Shown piece after piece: positions 1-8,480 of a stretch of 64,000 nt of DNA. Position 1 is the first letter of the stretch. The number at the start of each line of letters is the position of its first letter. The DNA is from Pseudomonas sp. LP_7_YM. Lineage in GTDB: Bacteria > Pseudomonadota > Gammaproteobacteria > Pseudomonadales > Pseudomonadaceae. The DNA is taken from positions 62,001 through 126,000 of the forward strand of contig NZ_SOCT01000003.1 in the NCBI RefSeq assembly GCF_004364435.1. The letters are read 5' to 3'. The notes beneath the pieces were generated by a model. The model searched no databases, was not told the origin of the DNA, and worked only from the letters and a program-made list of their open reading frames with translations. A program made the position numbers and the translations under genes.

Positions 1-238
1 AGGCGAAGTAGATCAGCAGGATCAGCACCAGAATCGGCGTGTTGCGGATCACCGTGACGTAAATCGAAGACACCATCTGCAAGCCGCGATAGCGCGACAG
101 CATGGCAAACGCTGCCGCCAAGCCGATCACACAGCCTATGGCGATGGAGATCAGAGCCAGTTCAAAGCCCAGCCCCAGCCCGGCCAGCAGACTGGGGAAG
201 TCCCGCCAGACCGCTGCAAAGTTCAACTGATAATTCAT
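1..238 (-). CDS. Amino-acid ABC transporter permease (partial, N-terminal part)
   Basis: The reverse strand reads from an ATG at 238 to the window edge without a stop, giving about 79 residues that begin MNYQLNFAAVWRDFP. A hydrophobic first membrane segment is followed by a second stretch with VIRNTPILVLILLIYF. The R-N/G-T-P motif before a membrane helix is typical of HisM/GltJ-type inner-membrane permeases of polar amino-acid importers. The gene lies 64 bp downstream of a family 3 binding-protein gene on the same strand, so the two probably form one operon. The C-terminal part, including the EAA loop that contacts the ATPase, lies outside the window, and the substrate cannot be read from this fragment. 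Confidence 0.88.
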   Translation of the reverse strand, partial: MNYQLNFAAVWRDFPSLLAGLGLGFELALISIAIGCVIGLAAAFAMLSRYRGLQMVSSIYVTVIRNTPILVLILLIYFA

Positions 239-302
239 GGTCAGTTACACCTGGGACGGGAAGCCAACACGTGCTTGCCTGCCCTTTCAATTGCAGGACG
301 TA

Positions 303-1151
303 TCACTTGTATTCCATAGGGAAGCCGATCTGTGGCGTGGGCAAATCGACGCCAAACCATTTCTTGAACGACTCGGCATAGGCCGGGAACTCCACGCCGG
401 TCATAGCCTCATGCAGCGCGGTATTGACGAAGTTCAGCCAGTCCTGATCACCCCGCTTCACTGCACAGGCGTAGGTCTGCGGGCTCCAGGCGAAGCCGGG
501 CGAACGGTAACGACCAGGGTTCTGCACCATCAGGTATTTGACCGAGGACTGATCGGTGGCCGCGGCGTCGGCACGGCCTGAGTTGATCGCCTGGTACATC
601 AGATCGACGCTGTCGTACTGATCGACCTTGGCCGTGGGCAGCGCCTGATGCACCAGTTCCTCGGCGTAGACGTTCTGCAGCACAGCAACAGTGATGCCGT
701 CACCTGCCGCTTTCAGGTCATCGATTTCCTTGTACTTGCTGTTGGCCGGAAGCAGCAGCGCCACGCCCTCGCGGTAGTACGGCAGCGTGAAAGCGACCTG
801 TTGCGCGCGGCTGGCGGTCACGGTGATGAACTGACAGCTCATGTCGACTTTGTCGGTCAGCAGATTGGGAATCCGCGCATCGGAGGACTGCACCACAAAC
901 TCAACTTTGCTCGGGTCATTGAACAGGCCCTTGGCGACAAGGCGCGCAATGTCTATATCGAAGCCCTGCAATTTGCCATCCGCACCCTGGAAGTGCCACG
1001 GGGCGTTGGTGCTGCCGGTACCAACAACCAGGTGGCCGCGCTGCAGCACGCTGTCGAGCTTGCCGTCAGCAGCCTGAGCCGTCGTGGCCTGGATTGCCAT
1101 AGCCGCGAGAACGAACGCACAGGCTTTTAGAAAAAAAGATCCGCGATGCAT
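303..1151 (-). CDS. Periplasmic amino-acid binding protein (SBP family 3)
   Basis: A 282-residue protein with a clear Sec signal peptide (residues 1-27, cleavage predicted after AQA). The mature part has the family 3 layout: an opening VLQRGHLVVGTG strand, GFDIDIARLVAKGL around residues 63-76, then MSCQFITVTASRAQQVAFTLPYY, the conserved ligand-pocket region. It should deliver an amino acid, or a related small polar solute, to the permease encoded just downstream on the same strand. The length is normal for the family (250-290). The ATG at 1151 is followed directly by the signal peptide, which supports the start. The substrate is not determined. A long inverted repeat lies 22-69 bp upstream and may be its operator. 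Confidence 0.9.
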   Translation of the reverse strand: MHRGSFFLKACAFVLAAMAIQATTAQAADGKLDSVLQRGHLVVGTGSTNAPWHFQGADGKLQGFDIDIARLVAKGLFNDPSKVEFVVQSSDARIPNLLTDKVDMSCQFITVTASRAQQVAFTLPYYREGVALLLPANSKYKEIDDLKAAGDGITVAVLQNVYAEELVHQALPTAKVDQYDSVDLMYQAINSGRADAAATDQSSVKYLMVQNPGRYRSPGFAWSPQTYACAVKRGDQDWLNFVNTALHEAMTGVEFPAYAESFKKWFGVDLPTPQIGFPMEYK

Positions 1152-1172
1152 GTGATGAACTCCGCCGAAAAA

Positions 1173-1220
1173 TATCTATTCCGCTATAACGGAACAATGT
1201 ATGTAACAACGGAATAGATA
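1173..1220. promoter_or_regulatory. Inverted repeat upstream of the binding-protein gene
   Basis: An 11-bp perfect inverted repeat (TATCTATTCCG at 1173-1183 and its complement at 1210-1220) brackets a smaller palindrome, TTCCG-N6-CGGAA, at 1179-1194. This makes three related half-sites in front of the gene starting at 1151. The arrangement suits a dimeric regulator binding in the promoter. The regulator is unknown and no regulatory gene adjoins it. Confidence 0.5.
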
Positions 1221-1667
1221 GCAGAAAGTGTGCCACAGATCGGCAGACAGAACACGGTAACTGAAAAGCCTGAAAAATCAGGACATAAGGCAGCATTAAC
1301 TAACGAGACTGCAGAGGCGCACAGCACACTTCGCTACTGTTTGCCCCAACGGTGACGTGCAGTGCCTATGCTGACCCAAGGTTGTGCAAGGAAGGCCACA
1401 CAGGTGCACCGCAAGGTTTGAAGACAGGCGCTGGAGGTTCCGTGAGCCTGATTCAGGTGTTAAAACGTCACGCAATTGCAGCTCTGGCTATTTCGGCATT
1501 GGCTACGCTGCATTGACTAAGGACATGCCGCAACCTGCCGACATCCAGAGTAGGGGGAACATTGGCACCGTTAGTGCTTCAAAGCCTTTTATGAAGCTTT
1601 TGTGACGACTGCGTGACGAGGCGTAGGCAGTGCGCATCTCACAGGTCGTACGGTGGAGGAAGATCCA
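1221..1667. other. Intergenic stretch without recognised gene
   Basis: About 450 bp between the binding-protein promoter and the Nudix gene. Short open frames occur on the plus strand but lack ribosome-binding sites and recognisable content. It ends in the leader of the Nudix gene, which holds the Shine-Dalgarno sequence GGAGGAA. Nothing else was recognised. Confidence 0.5.
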
Positions 1668-2036
1668 ATGAAAGAACGAGCTACGGTGATCTGCCGTCGC
1701 AACAACCAGATTCTCTATGTGCGCAAGGCCAAAGCGCGCTGGACGCTGCCCGGCGGCAAGGTCGAGGCCAACGAGTCTCCTGCCCAGGCAGCCGCTCGGG
1801 AGCTGCGCGAAGAAACCGGATTAATCCTTCAGGAACTGGCCTATGTAACGCGCTTTGAAGGAGCGAGCGTGCTCCATCACGTATTCGAAGTGTCGGTCAC
1901 GTTCATGGCTACACCTGCGCCGAATAACGAAATCGCCGATTGCAGGTGGTTCACGGCCAAGGAGCTCAATGACTTGAAGGTCAACCCCTCGGCCAAATCC
2001 ATCGTTAAAGCATTTTTGAATGATGCGATTGTCTAG
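1668..2036 (+). CDS. Nudix hydrolase
   Basis: A 122-residue protein with a complete Nudix box at residues 30-52: GKVEANE, then REL-REE-TGL, with the metal-binding REXXEE core at 44-49. Family members hydrolyse nucleoside diphosphates linked to another group; the substrate is not predictable here. The preceding strand (ATVICRRNNQILYVRK) and the tryptophan-proline loop before the box fit the fold. I chose the ATG at 1668 over an in-frame GTG at 1653 because GGAGGAA (1655-1661) is placed correctly only for 1668. The gene is monocistronic, and a hairpin terminator follows. Confidence 0.9.
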   Translation: MKERATVICRRNNQILYVRKAKARWTLPGGKVEANESPAQAAARELREETGLILQELAYVTRFEGASVLHHVFEVSVTFMATPAPNNEIADCRWFTAKELNDLKVNPSAKSIVKAFLNDAIV

Positions 2037-2058
2037 CCAAGCCCGACTCGGTAGCTGA

Positions 2059-2090
2059 GCGAACCGGCCAGGCTCAGCCGGTTTCGCTTT
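2059..2090 (+). terminator. Likely terminator of the Nudix gene
   Basis: ACCGGC pairs with GCCGGT around an eight-base loop 26 bp after the stop codon; adjacent A/T pairs extend the stem. A short, interrupted T-rich stretch follows, so it is a moderate rather than a strong intrinsic terminator. Confidence 0.5.
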
Positions 2091-2152
2091 CTGTATCCCT
2101 ACCGATTTCTACATGTCACAAACACGCAGTGCGCATCATGCAGTTAGCGACG

Positions 2153-2821
2153 TCAGTATTGCGTGGCCACTTCGCCTCTGGGGTTGGCCGTCAGAGCATC
2201 CGCCTTTCGGACCTCAGAGGCACGCTGCAGCAGAAAATACTCAATCGATGCCGCCAGCCACATCGAATACGTCAGTAGCTCTACACCTTCCTCAACGGTT
2301 GTTTTTGCAAGGCGCGCATAACCGTCGTCCAGGATCAGGTGCCACAAAACGCCCATCCCGAAAATCCGCGAAAACACCAGTATTCCCAGCCCCGTAGAGA
2401 AGGCGCCGAAGGCCGGCGTACGTGCGAAAGAGGCCAACGCAACAAAGGTATGGCGGCGATCACCGGTTTTGAACGCCAGGCCAATGCACACCATCGCGAT
2501 CAAACTGAATGGCCAGCACCAGGCACTGTGGCTGATCGGGTCGAACAGACCGTCGAGTTCGCGCATCAGCAGGCAAGCGAAAAAGCCCCCTGCGAGGATC
2601 CTGAATCCACGCTCTTGAGATGGGCCAGGCGCCTTCCAGAAAAGCACCGCACAGGCGAACAACATGACCTCCTGAGTGATTTCAGTGAATGAGACTTCCA
2701 GAATTTGTGTACGAAATACCGCGATGTCCAACCAGATCATGCCAAAGGCAATTCCAACCAAGACCAATCTCAACAACACTCCGAGCGAGGCGATTTTCAA
2801 ATCGTTTTGCGTCGTTTGCAA
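2153..2821 (-). CDS. Integral membrane protein of unknown function
   Basis: The protein has about six or seven hydrophobic segments, such as LRLVLVGIAFGMIWLDIAVF and FSLIAMVCIGLAF, separated by short charged loops. A conserved-looking stretch, FACLLMRELDGLFD, sits between two of them. I do not recognise the family. The start is uncertain. The longest frame begins with GTG at 2869, but its first codons run through a perfect 17-bp palindrome (2841-2857). A TTG at 2821 has GGTGGAG six bases upstream, so I prefer it (about 222 residues). The gene stands alone between a Nudix gene and a tRNA, and nothing around it suggests a pathway. Confidence 0.6.
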   Translation of the reverse strand: MQTTQNDLKIASLGVLLRLVLVGIAFGMIWLDIAVFRTQILEVSFTEITQEVMLFACAVLFWKAPGPSQERGFRILAGGFFACLLMRELDGLFDPISHSAWCWPFSLIAMVCIGLAFKTGDRRHTFVALASFARTPAFGAFSTGLGILVFSRIFGMGVLWHLILDDGYARLAKTTVEEGVELLTYSMWLAASIEYFLLQRASEVRKADALTANPRGEVATQY

Positions 2822-3234
2822 CGTAATGCTCCACCAGTGGCCCCGGTGACCGGGGCAGAAACGTCGCACAAGGGAAACCGATTTTTACAAATAATTCACG
2901 TCTTTTTCACGAATTATGAATATTTCCAAAAATGATGGGCCGGCCATGGCAGCCATTTTTTCCCGTGTCGCACCGCAAAGAAACGCTCAGTTATGCCATT
3001 GGAAATAGCGGCAAACCTTACGTGAACCGTTTCTACCGCCCAAGGTCAATCGCCAGACGATGCGCAGCACCGTGCCCCTGTCTCAGGCGTGCTCTGCGCT
3101 CTGGATCGCTAGGTAAGGATGCCCCATGAACAGCGCTGGCATCCCCTCAGGCAGCAGCTTGAAACCCCAGACCTTTCTGAAAAACGCAGGGTTTGCCGCG
3201 TACTCTGCGAAGGGAAAGGAGAAAATCAACGCGC
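2822..3234. other. Intergenic region with a GC palindrome
   Basis: About 410 bp without a supported gene. It contains the perfect palindrome GCCCCGGTGACCGGGGC at 2841-2857, in the probable leader of the membrane-protein gene. The remainder, up to the tRNA terminator, has only short frames without ribosome-binding sites. Confidence 0.5.
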
Positions 3235-3266
3235 AAAAAAAAGGCCAGCTATAAGCTGGCCTTTTT
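3235..3266 (-). terminator. Terminator of tRNA-Asn
   Basis: An 8-bp perfect stem (GGCCAGCT/AGCTGGCC) with a three-base loop is followed on the minus strand by an eight-base T run. It lies just downstream of the tRNA gene and is a textbook intrinsic terminator. Confidence 0.9.
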
Positions 3267-3277
3267 GGTATTTCGTT

Positions 3278-3353
<76 letters not shown>

Positions 3354-3528
3354 ATGCGAGCTATCTTACTGATTGAAAAAGAGAAGTCAAGCAGCCCTAT
3401 GAAAAAACTTCGGGCTGTGAATGCTCACTTCATGCGTGTGCCAGAGCCCGCCGAGCGCTGGCGACCCAGCACAGGAGAAACAACATGCTTGCGCCTGATC
3501 AGTTCTGGACATAAAAGCCAGGGGTCAC

Positions 3529-4257
3529 TCAACGGGTAGTTTCAGCTGTGCTGCCGAGCAAGGCGACAATCCATTCCACTTGCTGCACCAGCGTTTGCCG
3601 TTTTTCTTCCGGGACAGCTTTTCTTGCATGGACCAGCTCCTTCAGCGTCCGCTGCTTCAGACGCAGCAGGCGCTGCCACTTGAGCAGAAACGCTGGGCTA
3701 CGGGCCTGCATCTGCAGCGGCCCAAAGTAAAGCTGCTCTGGGGTGTACACCACAGGCCCTGAGCGCTCGGCGACGATAATCTCGTAATCGAAGCGATTTT
3801 CGCGCAGCAGCTCTTCGCAAACGACGCGGTAGCCATTGTCCATCAGCCACTGGCGCAAGGGCTGCTCGCCGCCGTTAGGCTGCAGTACAAGACGCTCCTG
3901 TCCACCGAGTCTTGCCTTGCCGCTTTGGAGGATGTCGCGGATCGTCGCCCCTCCCATGCCGCAGATGCTGATCGCCGTGATGCGATCTTGCGGCTCAATA
4001 GCCGCCAGCCCATCTGCCAGGCGTACGGCGATGTACTGACCAAGTCCGTTCTCATGCACCGTGCGCAGGGCCGACTGGTAAGGCGTCGATGCCACCTCGC
4101 CCGCCACCGCTGCTGCAATAACGCGGCGACGGATCAAGGCAACCGGCAGATAGCCATGATCCGAGCCGATATCCGCCAGGTAAGCACCCGTCGGCACATG
4201 GGCCGCCACGCGCTCTAGACGCATGGACAAAGTCTGTTCGTTCAATTGCTGCCCCAC
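3529..4257 (-). CDS. trmK: tRNA (adenine(22)-N1)-methyltransferase family protein (TrmK-like)
   Basis: A 242-residue class I SAM-dependent methyltransferase. Motif I appears as ADIGSDHGYLPVALI near residues 28-42, and the family signature ICGMGGATIRDIL lies near residues 98-110. QPNGGEQPLRQWLMDNGY follows, and a basic helical C-terminus would contact RNA. In characterised members this protein methylates N1 of adenine 22 in certain tRNAs; transfer of that exact activity to this Pseudomonas protein is inference. Length and motif order are normal. The gene is transcribed alone, and its start at 4257 lies about 135 bp from the next gene upstream. Confidence 0.85.
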   Translation of the reverse strand: MGQQLNEQTLSMRLERVAAHVPTGAYLADIGSDHGYLPVALIRRRVIAAAVAGEVASTPYQSALRTVHENGLGQYIAVRLADGLAAIEPQDRITAISICGMGGATIRDILQSGKARLGGQERLVLQPNGGEQPLRQWLMDNGYRVVCEELLRENRFDYEIIVAERSGPVVYTPEQLYFGPLQMQARSPAFLLKWQRLLRLKQRTLKELVHARKAVPEEKRQTLVQQVEWIVALLGSTAETTR

Positions 4258-4392
4258 CCGAGTTCATGCGTCCGGCAAGTGGCTGCCGGAACGGTCGCGA
4301 TTCTGTCGGGGAACGCAATGCTTTTCAAATGCCCGCCCGCAGGGATCCAGAATGAATCAGGCAAAACTCATTGGGCGATGAGGTATTCGCTT

Positions 4393-4629
4393 TCAGGCGT
4401 TTGAATCGACGACGTTGATCTGCGTCAGCCCGTCCCGCTTGGCCTGCTCCAGGATTTCTGCGGGCGACGCCTCGCCATCGGGCATGATCAGACTGTTCTC
4501 CGCGTCTCCGAAATGCAGTTGCAGCAGGTGCATAGCCGCCTCGTGAACCGATAGCTCCGGCTGTTTGAGCTCAAAGCGGTGCATTCGTGGTTCATCGTTG
4601 AACAGATACTCGAGCGTGTAGGTGTGCAT
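4393..4629 (-). CDS. Conserved small protein, unknown function
   Basis: A soluble acidic protein of 78 residues starting MHTYTLEYLFNDEPRMHRFEL and ending INVVDSNA. A longer in-frame start at 4716 exists, but its extra N-terminus is low-complexity leader-like sequence, and the ATG at 4629 has AGGA eight bases upstream, so 4629 is preferred. The pattern of beta strands then HEAAMHLLQLHF suggests a small alpha/beta fold. I do not recognise a named family. No operon partner is evident; the genes on both sides are separated by more than 130 bp. Confidence 0.65.
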   Translation of the reverse strand: MHTYTLEYLFNDEPRMHRFELKQPELSVHEAAMHLLQLHFGDAENSLIMPDGEASPAEILEQAKRDGLTQINVVDSNA

Positions 4630-4901
4630 GATGATTCCTGAGAGAAAAGGAAAAAGAGTTACAGACATCCTGACTATAAAGTCAACTTCTAGTTCGACTT
4701 CTTTCCAACCGCGCACAACTGGTCATCCTTCGTCGTGGAACGACCGCTCAGCGGCTCGCGCCTCGTTGTTCAGCCCGGCTTCTGGGGGGAGCGCTAGCCG
4801 CTCGAAGGGTTGCCCTGCCCTACCTGTCATTGGTGACATCCAGCACCTGCATCACCTTGGTAATTGCCTGTGGCAGCGATGACCCGAACAGATCTACCCT
4901 G

Positions 4902-5534
4902 TTACATATGAAGCATTTCCAGAGCCTTGAGGTAAGCAGTCAAGGCTCTCGGAATCTCCTCGATCAGGATCCGCCTGGACACCGCACTGTTTTCCTGCGC
5001 GATCTGAAAGGCACCCATAGGCAGCCCTATCATTGCTAACACGTAGGTTTGGCGTGCGTCAGCTGTTGCATTGGGCAATCGTAATTGAAGCACCCGCGTA
5101 TAGATGCCTTCGATCCGCAGGCGCAGGTCGGGGTTACTCAAGCGATCAGCACCATCGAGCGGAAAAATCAATGAAACCAGGTCCCGGTGCTGTTCGGTGT
5201 ATTGCAGGACCGGAAGGATGAGCCGAGCAATAACACCTTCTGCGCTCTGCGCAACCCAGACGCTGTCTTCAATGGCCAACAATTGGTTTGTAATGAGCGC
5301 AAGCGACTCTATATGGCGCTCGCCTAATGCCTCTAGAACTCTCTGTTTGTCCGAAAAGAAATGGTAAAGCGAGCCGATTGATGTTCCGGCTTCTCGGGCA
5401 ATGCCATGCATGGTCACCTGAGCTGCACCCTCGAGCACGATCAGACGGGCGCACGCATCCAGTATCGTTGATACCCGCTCACGGCCGCGGGCTTGCTGCG
5501 GGGAGCGGAATGAAGAGGGCTTTTTTTCGGTCAT
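4902..5534 (-). CDS. TetR-family repressor, probably of the adjacent efflux operon
   Basis: A 210-residue protein with an N-terminal TetR helix-turn-helix (ILDACARLIVLEGAAQVTMHGIAREAGTS near residues 24-52, then GSLYHFFSDKQRVLEAL, the usual recognition helix and YxyF motif). The C-terminal all-helical part is the variable ligand-binding and dimer domain. The gene is divergent from an MFS-HlyD-NodT efflux operon with 130 bp between them, and that gap contains inverted repeats. By analogy with EmrR/TetR-type arrangements it probably represses the efflux genes and itself until a substrate binds. The inducer is unknown. Confidence 0.85.
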   Translation of the reverse strand: MTEKKPSSFRSPQQARGRERVSTILDACARLIVLEGAAQVTMHGIAREAGTSIGSLYHFFSDKQRVLEALGERHIESLALITNQLLAIEDSVWVAQSAEGVIARLILPVLQYTEQHRDLVSLIFPLDGADRLSNPDLRLRIEGIYTRVLQLRLPNATADARQTYVLAMIGLPMGAFQIAQENSAVSRRILIEEIPRALTAYLKALEMLHM

Positions 5535-5551
5535 GGGAAAGCGTGCATGAT

Positions 5552-5603
5552 TCGGTCCTCCATTATGACCGAGTTAATACTCCCGTAAATGAACTAAAAC
5601 TCG
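5552..5603. promoter_or_regulatory. Candidate TetR operator in the divergent efflux promoter
   Basis: Two overlapping inverted repeats lie between the divergent starts: TCGGTC-N9-GACCGA (5552-5572) and CGAGTT-N22-AACTCG (5570-5603). Their position between the TetR gene and the efflux operon makes them the natural binding sites. This is inferred from symmetry only. Confidence 0.45.
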
Positions 5604-5664
5604 ACGCGCCCGTCTAGTATCGCGCAAAATGCGCGGCACTTTTTCCCTAACGTTAACGAGATGA

Positions 5665-7323
5665 TTGCGCTTGGCTGAGTACCTTGAACCGACGCCGAAA
5701 TGGGAAGCCTATGAACGGCCATCGATGCCAGGTTCTCCTTCTACGCCCTATCACACCCCGCGTGTGCGTTTGGCCTACGCGCTGGTCGCCGTATTACTGG
5801 GCATCACGGGTGGCTTGGGCAATGCACTGATCAGCGCCAACCTGGGCAACATCCAGGGCCACCTGGGGCTGACCCCCTCCGAAGCTGCATGGTTGCCGGC
5901 GTCCTATCTGATGGTGAACCTGTCAACAGCGTTGCTGCTGGTTAAGTTTCGCCAGCAATATGGTCTGCGACGGTTTGCTGAAATTGGCCTGCCCGTCTAT
6001 GTCCTCCTTACGATTGCCCATGTGTTCATCGATGGATTCACCATGGCGATAGTTGTCAGGGCTGCCAGTGGTTTTGCCGGTGCGAGCGTGAGTACCCTGG
6101 CGGTGATGTATATGCTACAGGCGTTCAAAAAAGCGGATATGGGCAAGGCGCTGGTGCTTGGCATCGGTATTTCCCAATTGGCCACGCCCCTTGCCTGGCT
6201 CATCTCCCCCGCGTTGCTGGACATGGGCGAATGGCATCGTCTGTATGTCTTTGAAGCGGGCTTGGCACTGTGCTGCCTGGCCGCAGTCGTGTCTCTCAAG
6301 CTGCCTCCCGGCATACGGATCAAGGCCTTCGAGCCGCTGGATTTCCTCACTTTTTTTCTGCTCGCCCCTGCGCTAGGCCTGTTTGCCGCAGTACTGACCC
6401 AAGGCCGCGTGCAATGGTGGAACACTCAACAGTGGATAGGCTATGCGCTGATCGCCGCCATTGTCTTGCTGACCATAGCGGTCATGATCGAGCACCGGCG
6501 CAAGAATCCGTTACTGCAAACCCGCTGGCTGGCTTCGCTCGAGACGATCCGCTTTGCCCTGGGCGCACTGATGCTGCGCTTTATTCTTTCCGAACAGACC
6601 TATGGTGCGGTCGGCCTGTTACAGACTCTGGGCATGGCAGCCGATCAACTCCAGCCCTTGTATGCCGTCATGCTCGCAGGACTCGTGACCGGAATACTCG
6701 GCAGCGCCCTGACGTTCAGTGAAAAGGCAACCATTCCCCAGATTCTCGTGTCCATCGTGCTCGTCGGGGTCGGTAGTTTCATGGATGCCGATGCCACCAA
6801 CCTGACACGTCCGCAAAACATGTTTCTGAGCCAATTCCTGTTGTCAGTGGCTGCAGGAATGTTCATGGGTCCTCTGTTGCTCATAGGCGTGATGAGCGCG
6901 CTCAAGAACGGGCCTCATTACATGGTCAGCTTCGCGGTGCTTTTCTCGCTCACGCAAAGTATCGGAGGCCTGGCGGGGCCAGCTGCTTTGGGCTCTTTCC
7001 AAGTGTTGCGTGAAAAATATCACTCCAGCCAGATCAATGCGCATATCGACCCCACCAACCCCGTCATCGCACAGCGCCTGCAGATTCAGGGACAAATCTA
7101 TGCCGCGACCCAGCCGGATCCTGTGTTACGCAATGCGCAGGGCATTGCCCAGCTGAGCCAGGCCGCCACCCGAGAGGCCAACGTGTTGGCCTTCAACGAC
7201 GTCTTCCGGGTGCTGGGCGTACTGACCGTCGGTTTTCTGTGCTGGTCATTGGTGCATACCGCCCGCGCCGCACGCAAAGCGAAACCGCCGCCCACAGCCA
7301 CTCCCTCCTCCGCAGTTGTGTGA
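5665..7323 (+). CDS. MFS efflux transporter (DHA2/EmrB-like)
   Basis: A hydrophobic protein of about 550 residues with roughly 14 membrane segments, the count typical of the DHA2 drug/proton antiporter group. Signs of the family are GGLGNALISANLGNIQGHLGLTPSEAAWLPASYLM in the first helix region and a proline/glycine-rich helix LVLGIGISQLATPLAW. It should export small toxic compounds across the inner membrane with the HlyD adaptor (starts 6 bp later) and the outer-membrane factor that follows. The start is a TTG at 5665; a later in-frame ATG at 5725 is possible because upstream residues are poorly constrained. The long 3' periplasmic loop resembles aromatic-acid and fusaric-acid-type exporters. 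Confidence 0.85.
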   Translation: MRLAEYLEPTPKWEAYERPSMPGSPSTPYHTPRVRLAYALVAVLLGITGGLGNALISANLGNIQGHLGLTPSEAAWLPASYLMVNLSTALLLVKFRQQYGLRRFAEIGLPVYVLLTIAHVFIDGFTMAIVVRAASGFAGASVSTLAVMYMLQAFKKADMGKALVLGIGISQLATPLAWLISPALLDMGEWHRLYVFEAGLALCCLAAVVSLKLPPGIRIKAFEPLDFLTFFLLAPALGLFAAVLTQGRVQWWNTQQWIGYALIAAIVLLTIAVMIEHRRKNPLLQTRWLASLETIRFALGALMLRFILSEQTYGAVGLLQTLGMAADQLQPLYAVMLAGLVTGILGSALTFSEKATIPQILVSIVLVGVGSFMDADATNLTRPQNMFLSQFLLSVAAGMFMGPLLLIGVMSALKNGPHYMVSFAVLFSLTQSIGGLAGPAALGSFQVLREKYHSSQINAHIDPTNPVIAQRLQIQGQIYAATQPDPVLRNAQGIAQLSQAATREANVLAFNDVFRVLGVLTVGFLCWSLVHTARAARKAKPPPTATPSSAVV

Positions 7324-7328
7324 CTTCA

Positions 7329-8480
7329 ATGAGCCAGACTGATCCAGAAACAAACATGAAAACCGCAAATTCGCCCACCGATGCAGCCAATGCAGGTGGG
7401 GCCTCGGTAGATCCGCCCAAAATCATCAAGCCAAGCCGTACTGCCCTGTGGCTGATGGCGGCCGTGGCGGTCGTTGGCATCGTGCTGGTCCTGTATGCCT
7501 GGCAATTCTGGCCGTTCAACAGTGCCATCAAGACGACGGAGAATGCCTATGTCCGGGGTCAGATCACCGTCATGGCGCCGCAGGTCAATGGTTATGTGTC
7601 AGAGGTGCTGGTGCGGGACTTCGAACCTGTCAAGCAAGGAACGGTACTGATACAGATCGACGATCGCATTTATCAGCAGCGCGTTGAACAAGCGGCAGCC
7701 GATCTGGACGCTCGCAAAGCAGACCTGCAAAACTCGCTGCAAACCCAGGCCTCGGACCAGGCGACACTGGCCTCCAGGCAAGCGGAGCTATTTTCGGTCG
7801 AAGCTGAGTTTGATCGTGCAAGAGCCGACGAAGCGCGGGTCAATGAGCTCGCCTCGCGAGGCTCTGTGTCTATCCGCGAACGTGACCAGATCCGCGCCAC
7901 CGCCCGCGCCTCAGGCGCCAATGTCAAGAAAGCGCGAGCCGCGATCGATATCGCCAGGGAGACGGTCAAATCCACCCAGGTTTCGCGCGGGGTCTTGGAG
8001 GCTGCCGTCAGAAGCTCGCAAGCGGCTTTGCACCTGGCGCAGATCGACCTGGAAAACACCCGTATCCGGGCACCGCGTGACGGTGTGCTCAGTGAGGTAT
8101 CGGTACGCTTGGGGCAATACGTCAGCGCCGGCTCGCAATTGCTGTATCTGGTACCGGAGCAGCTTTGGGTGATCGCCAATTACAAGGAAACCCAAGTTAA
8201 CGACATGCTGGCCGGACAAGCCGCAACCCTTGACCTGGATGCCCTTGATGGCGCGCGACTGACCGGGCGCGTGGAGCGCTTCGCTCCGGCCACAGGTTCC
8301 GAATTCAGCGTGTTAAGGCCCGATAATGCCACCGGCAACTTCACCAAGGTTGCCCAGCGCATTCCCGTCAGAATCGAGCTGGATGCCAACCAACCCATGG
8401 CTCGACGGCTCAGACCCGGCATGTCGGTGGTTGCACACGTCGACACGGCAAGCCCGGGCGACGAAGGTAGCGCGCCATGA
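7329..8480 (+). CDS. HlyD/EmrA-family periplasmic adaptor
   Basis: A 383-residue membrane-fusion protein. Residues about 38-60 form a single membrane anchor (TALWLMAAVAVVGIVLVLYAW), followed by the family opening TTENAYVRGQITVMAPQVNGYVSEVLV. A long alpha-helical hairpin (about 115-235) is rich in alanine, arginine and glutamine, then the lipoyl half IDLENTRIRAPRDGVLSEV and a beta-barrel domain follow. The ATG at 7329 is favoured over an earlier in-frame start that lies inside the MFS gene. Its stop codon overlaps the next gene by 4 bp. It bridges the MFS pump to the outer-membrane channel. Confidence 0.92.
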   Translation: MSQTDPETNMKTANSPTDAANAGGASVDPPKIIKPSRTALWLMAAVAVVGIVLVLYAWQFWPFNSAIKTTENAYVRGQITVMAPQVNGYVSEVLVRDFEPVKQGTVLIQIDDRIYQQRVEQAAADLDARKADLQNSLQTQASDQATLASRQAELFSVEAEFDRARADEARVNELASRGSVSIRERDQIRATARASGANVKKARAAIDIARETVKSTQVSRGVLEAAVRSSQAALHLAQIDLENTRIRAPRDGVLSEVSVRLGQYVSAGSQLLYLVPEQLWVIANYKETQVNDMLAGQAATLDLDALDGARLTGRVERFAPATGSEFSVLRPDNATGNFTKVAQRIPVRIELDANQPMARRLRPGMSVVAHVDTASPGDEGSAP

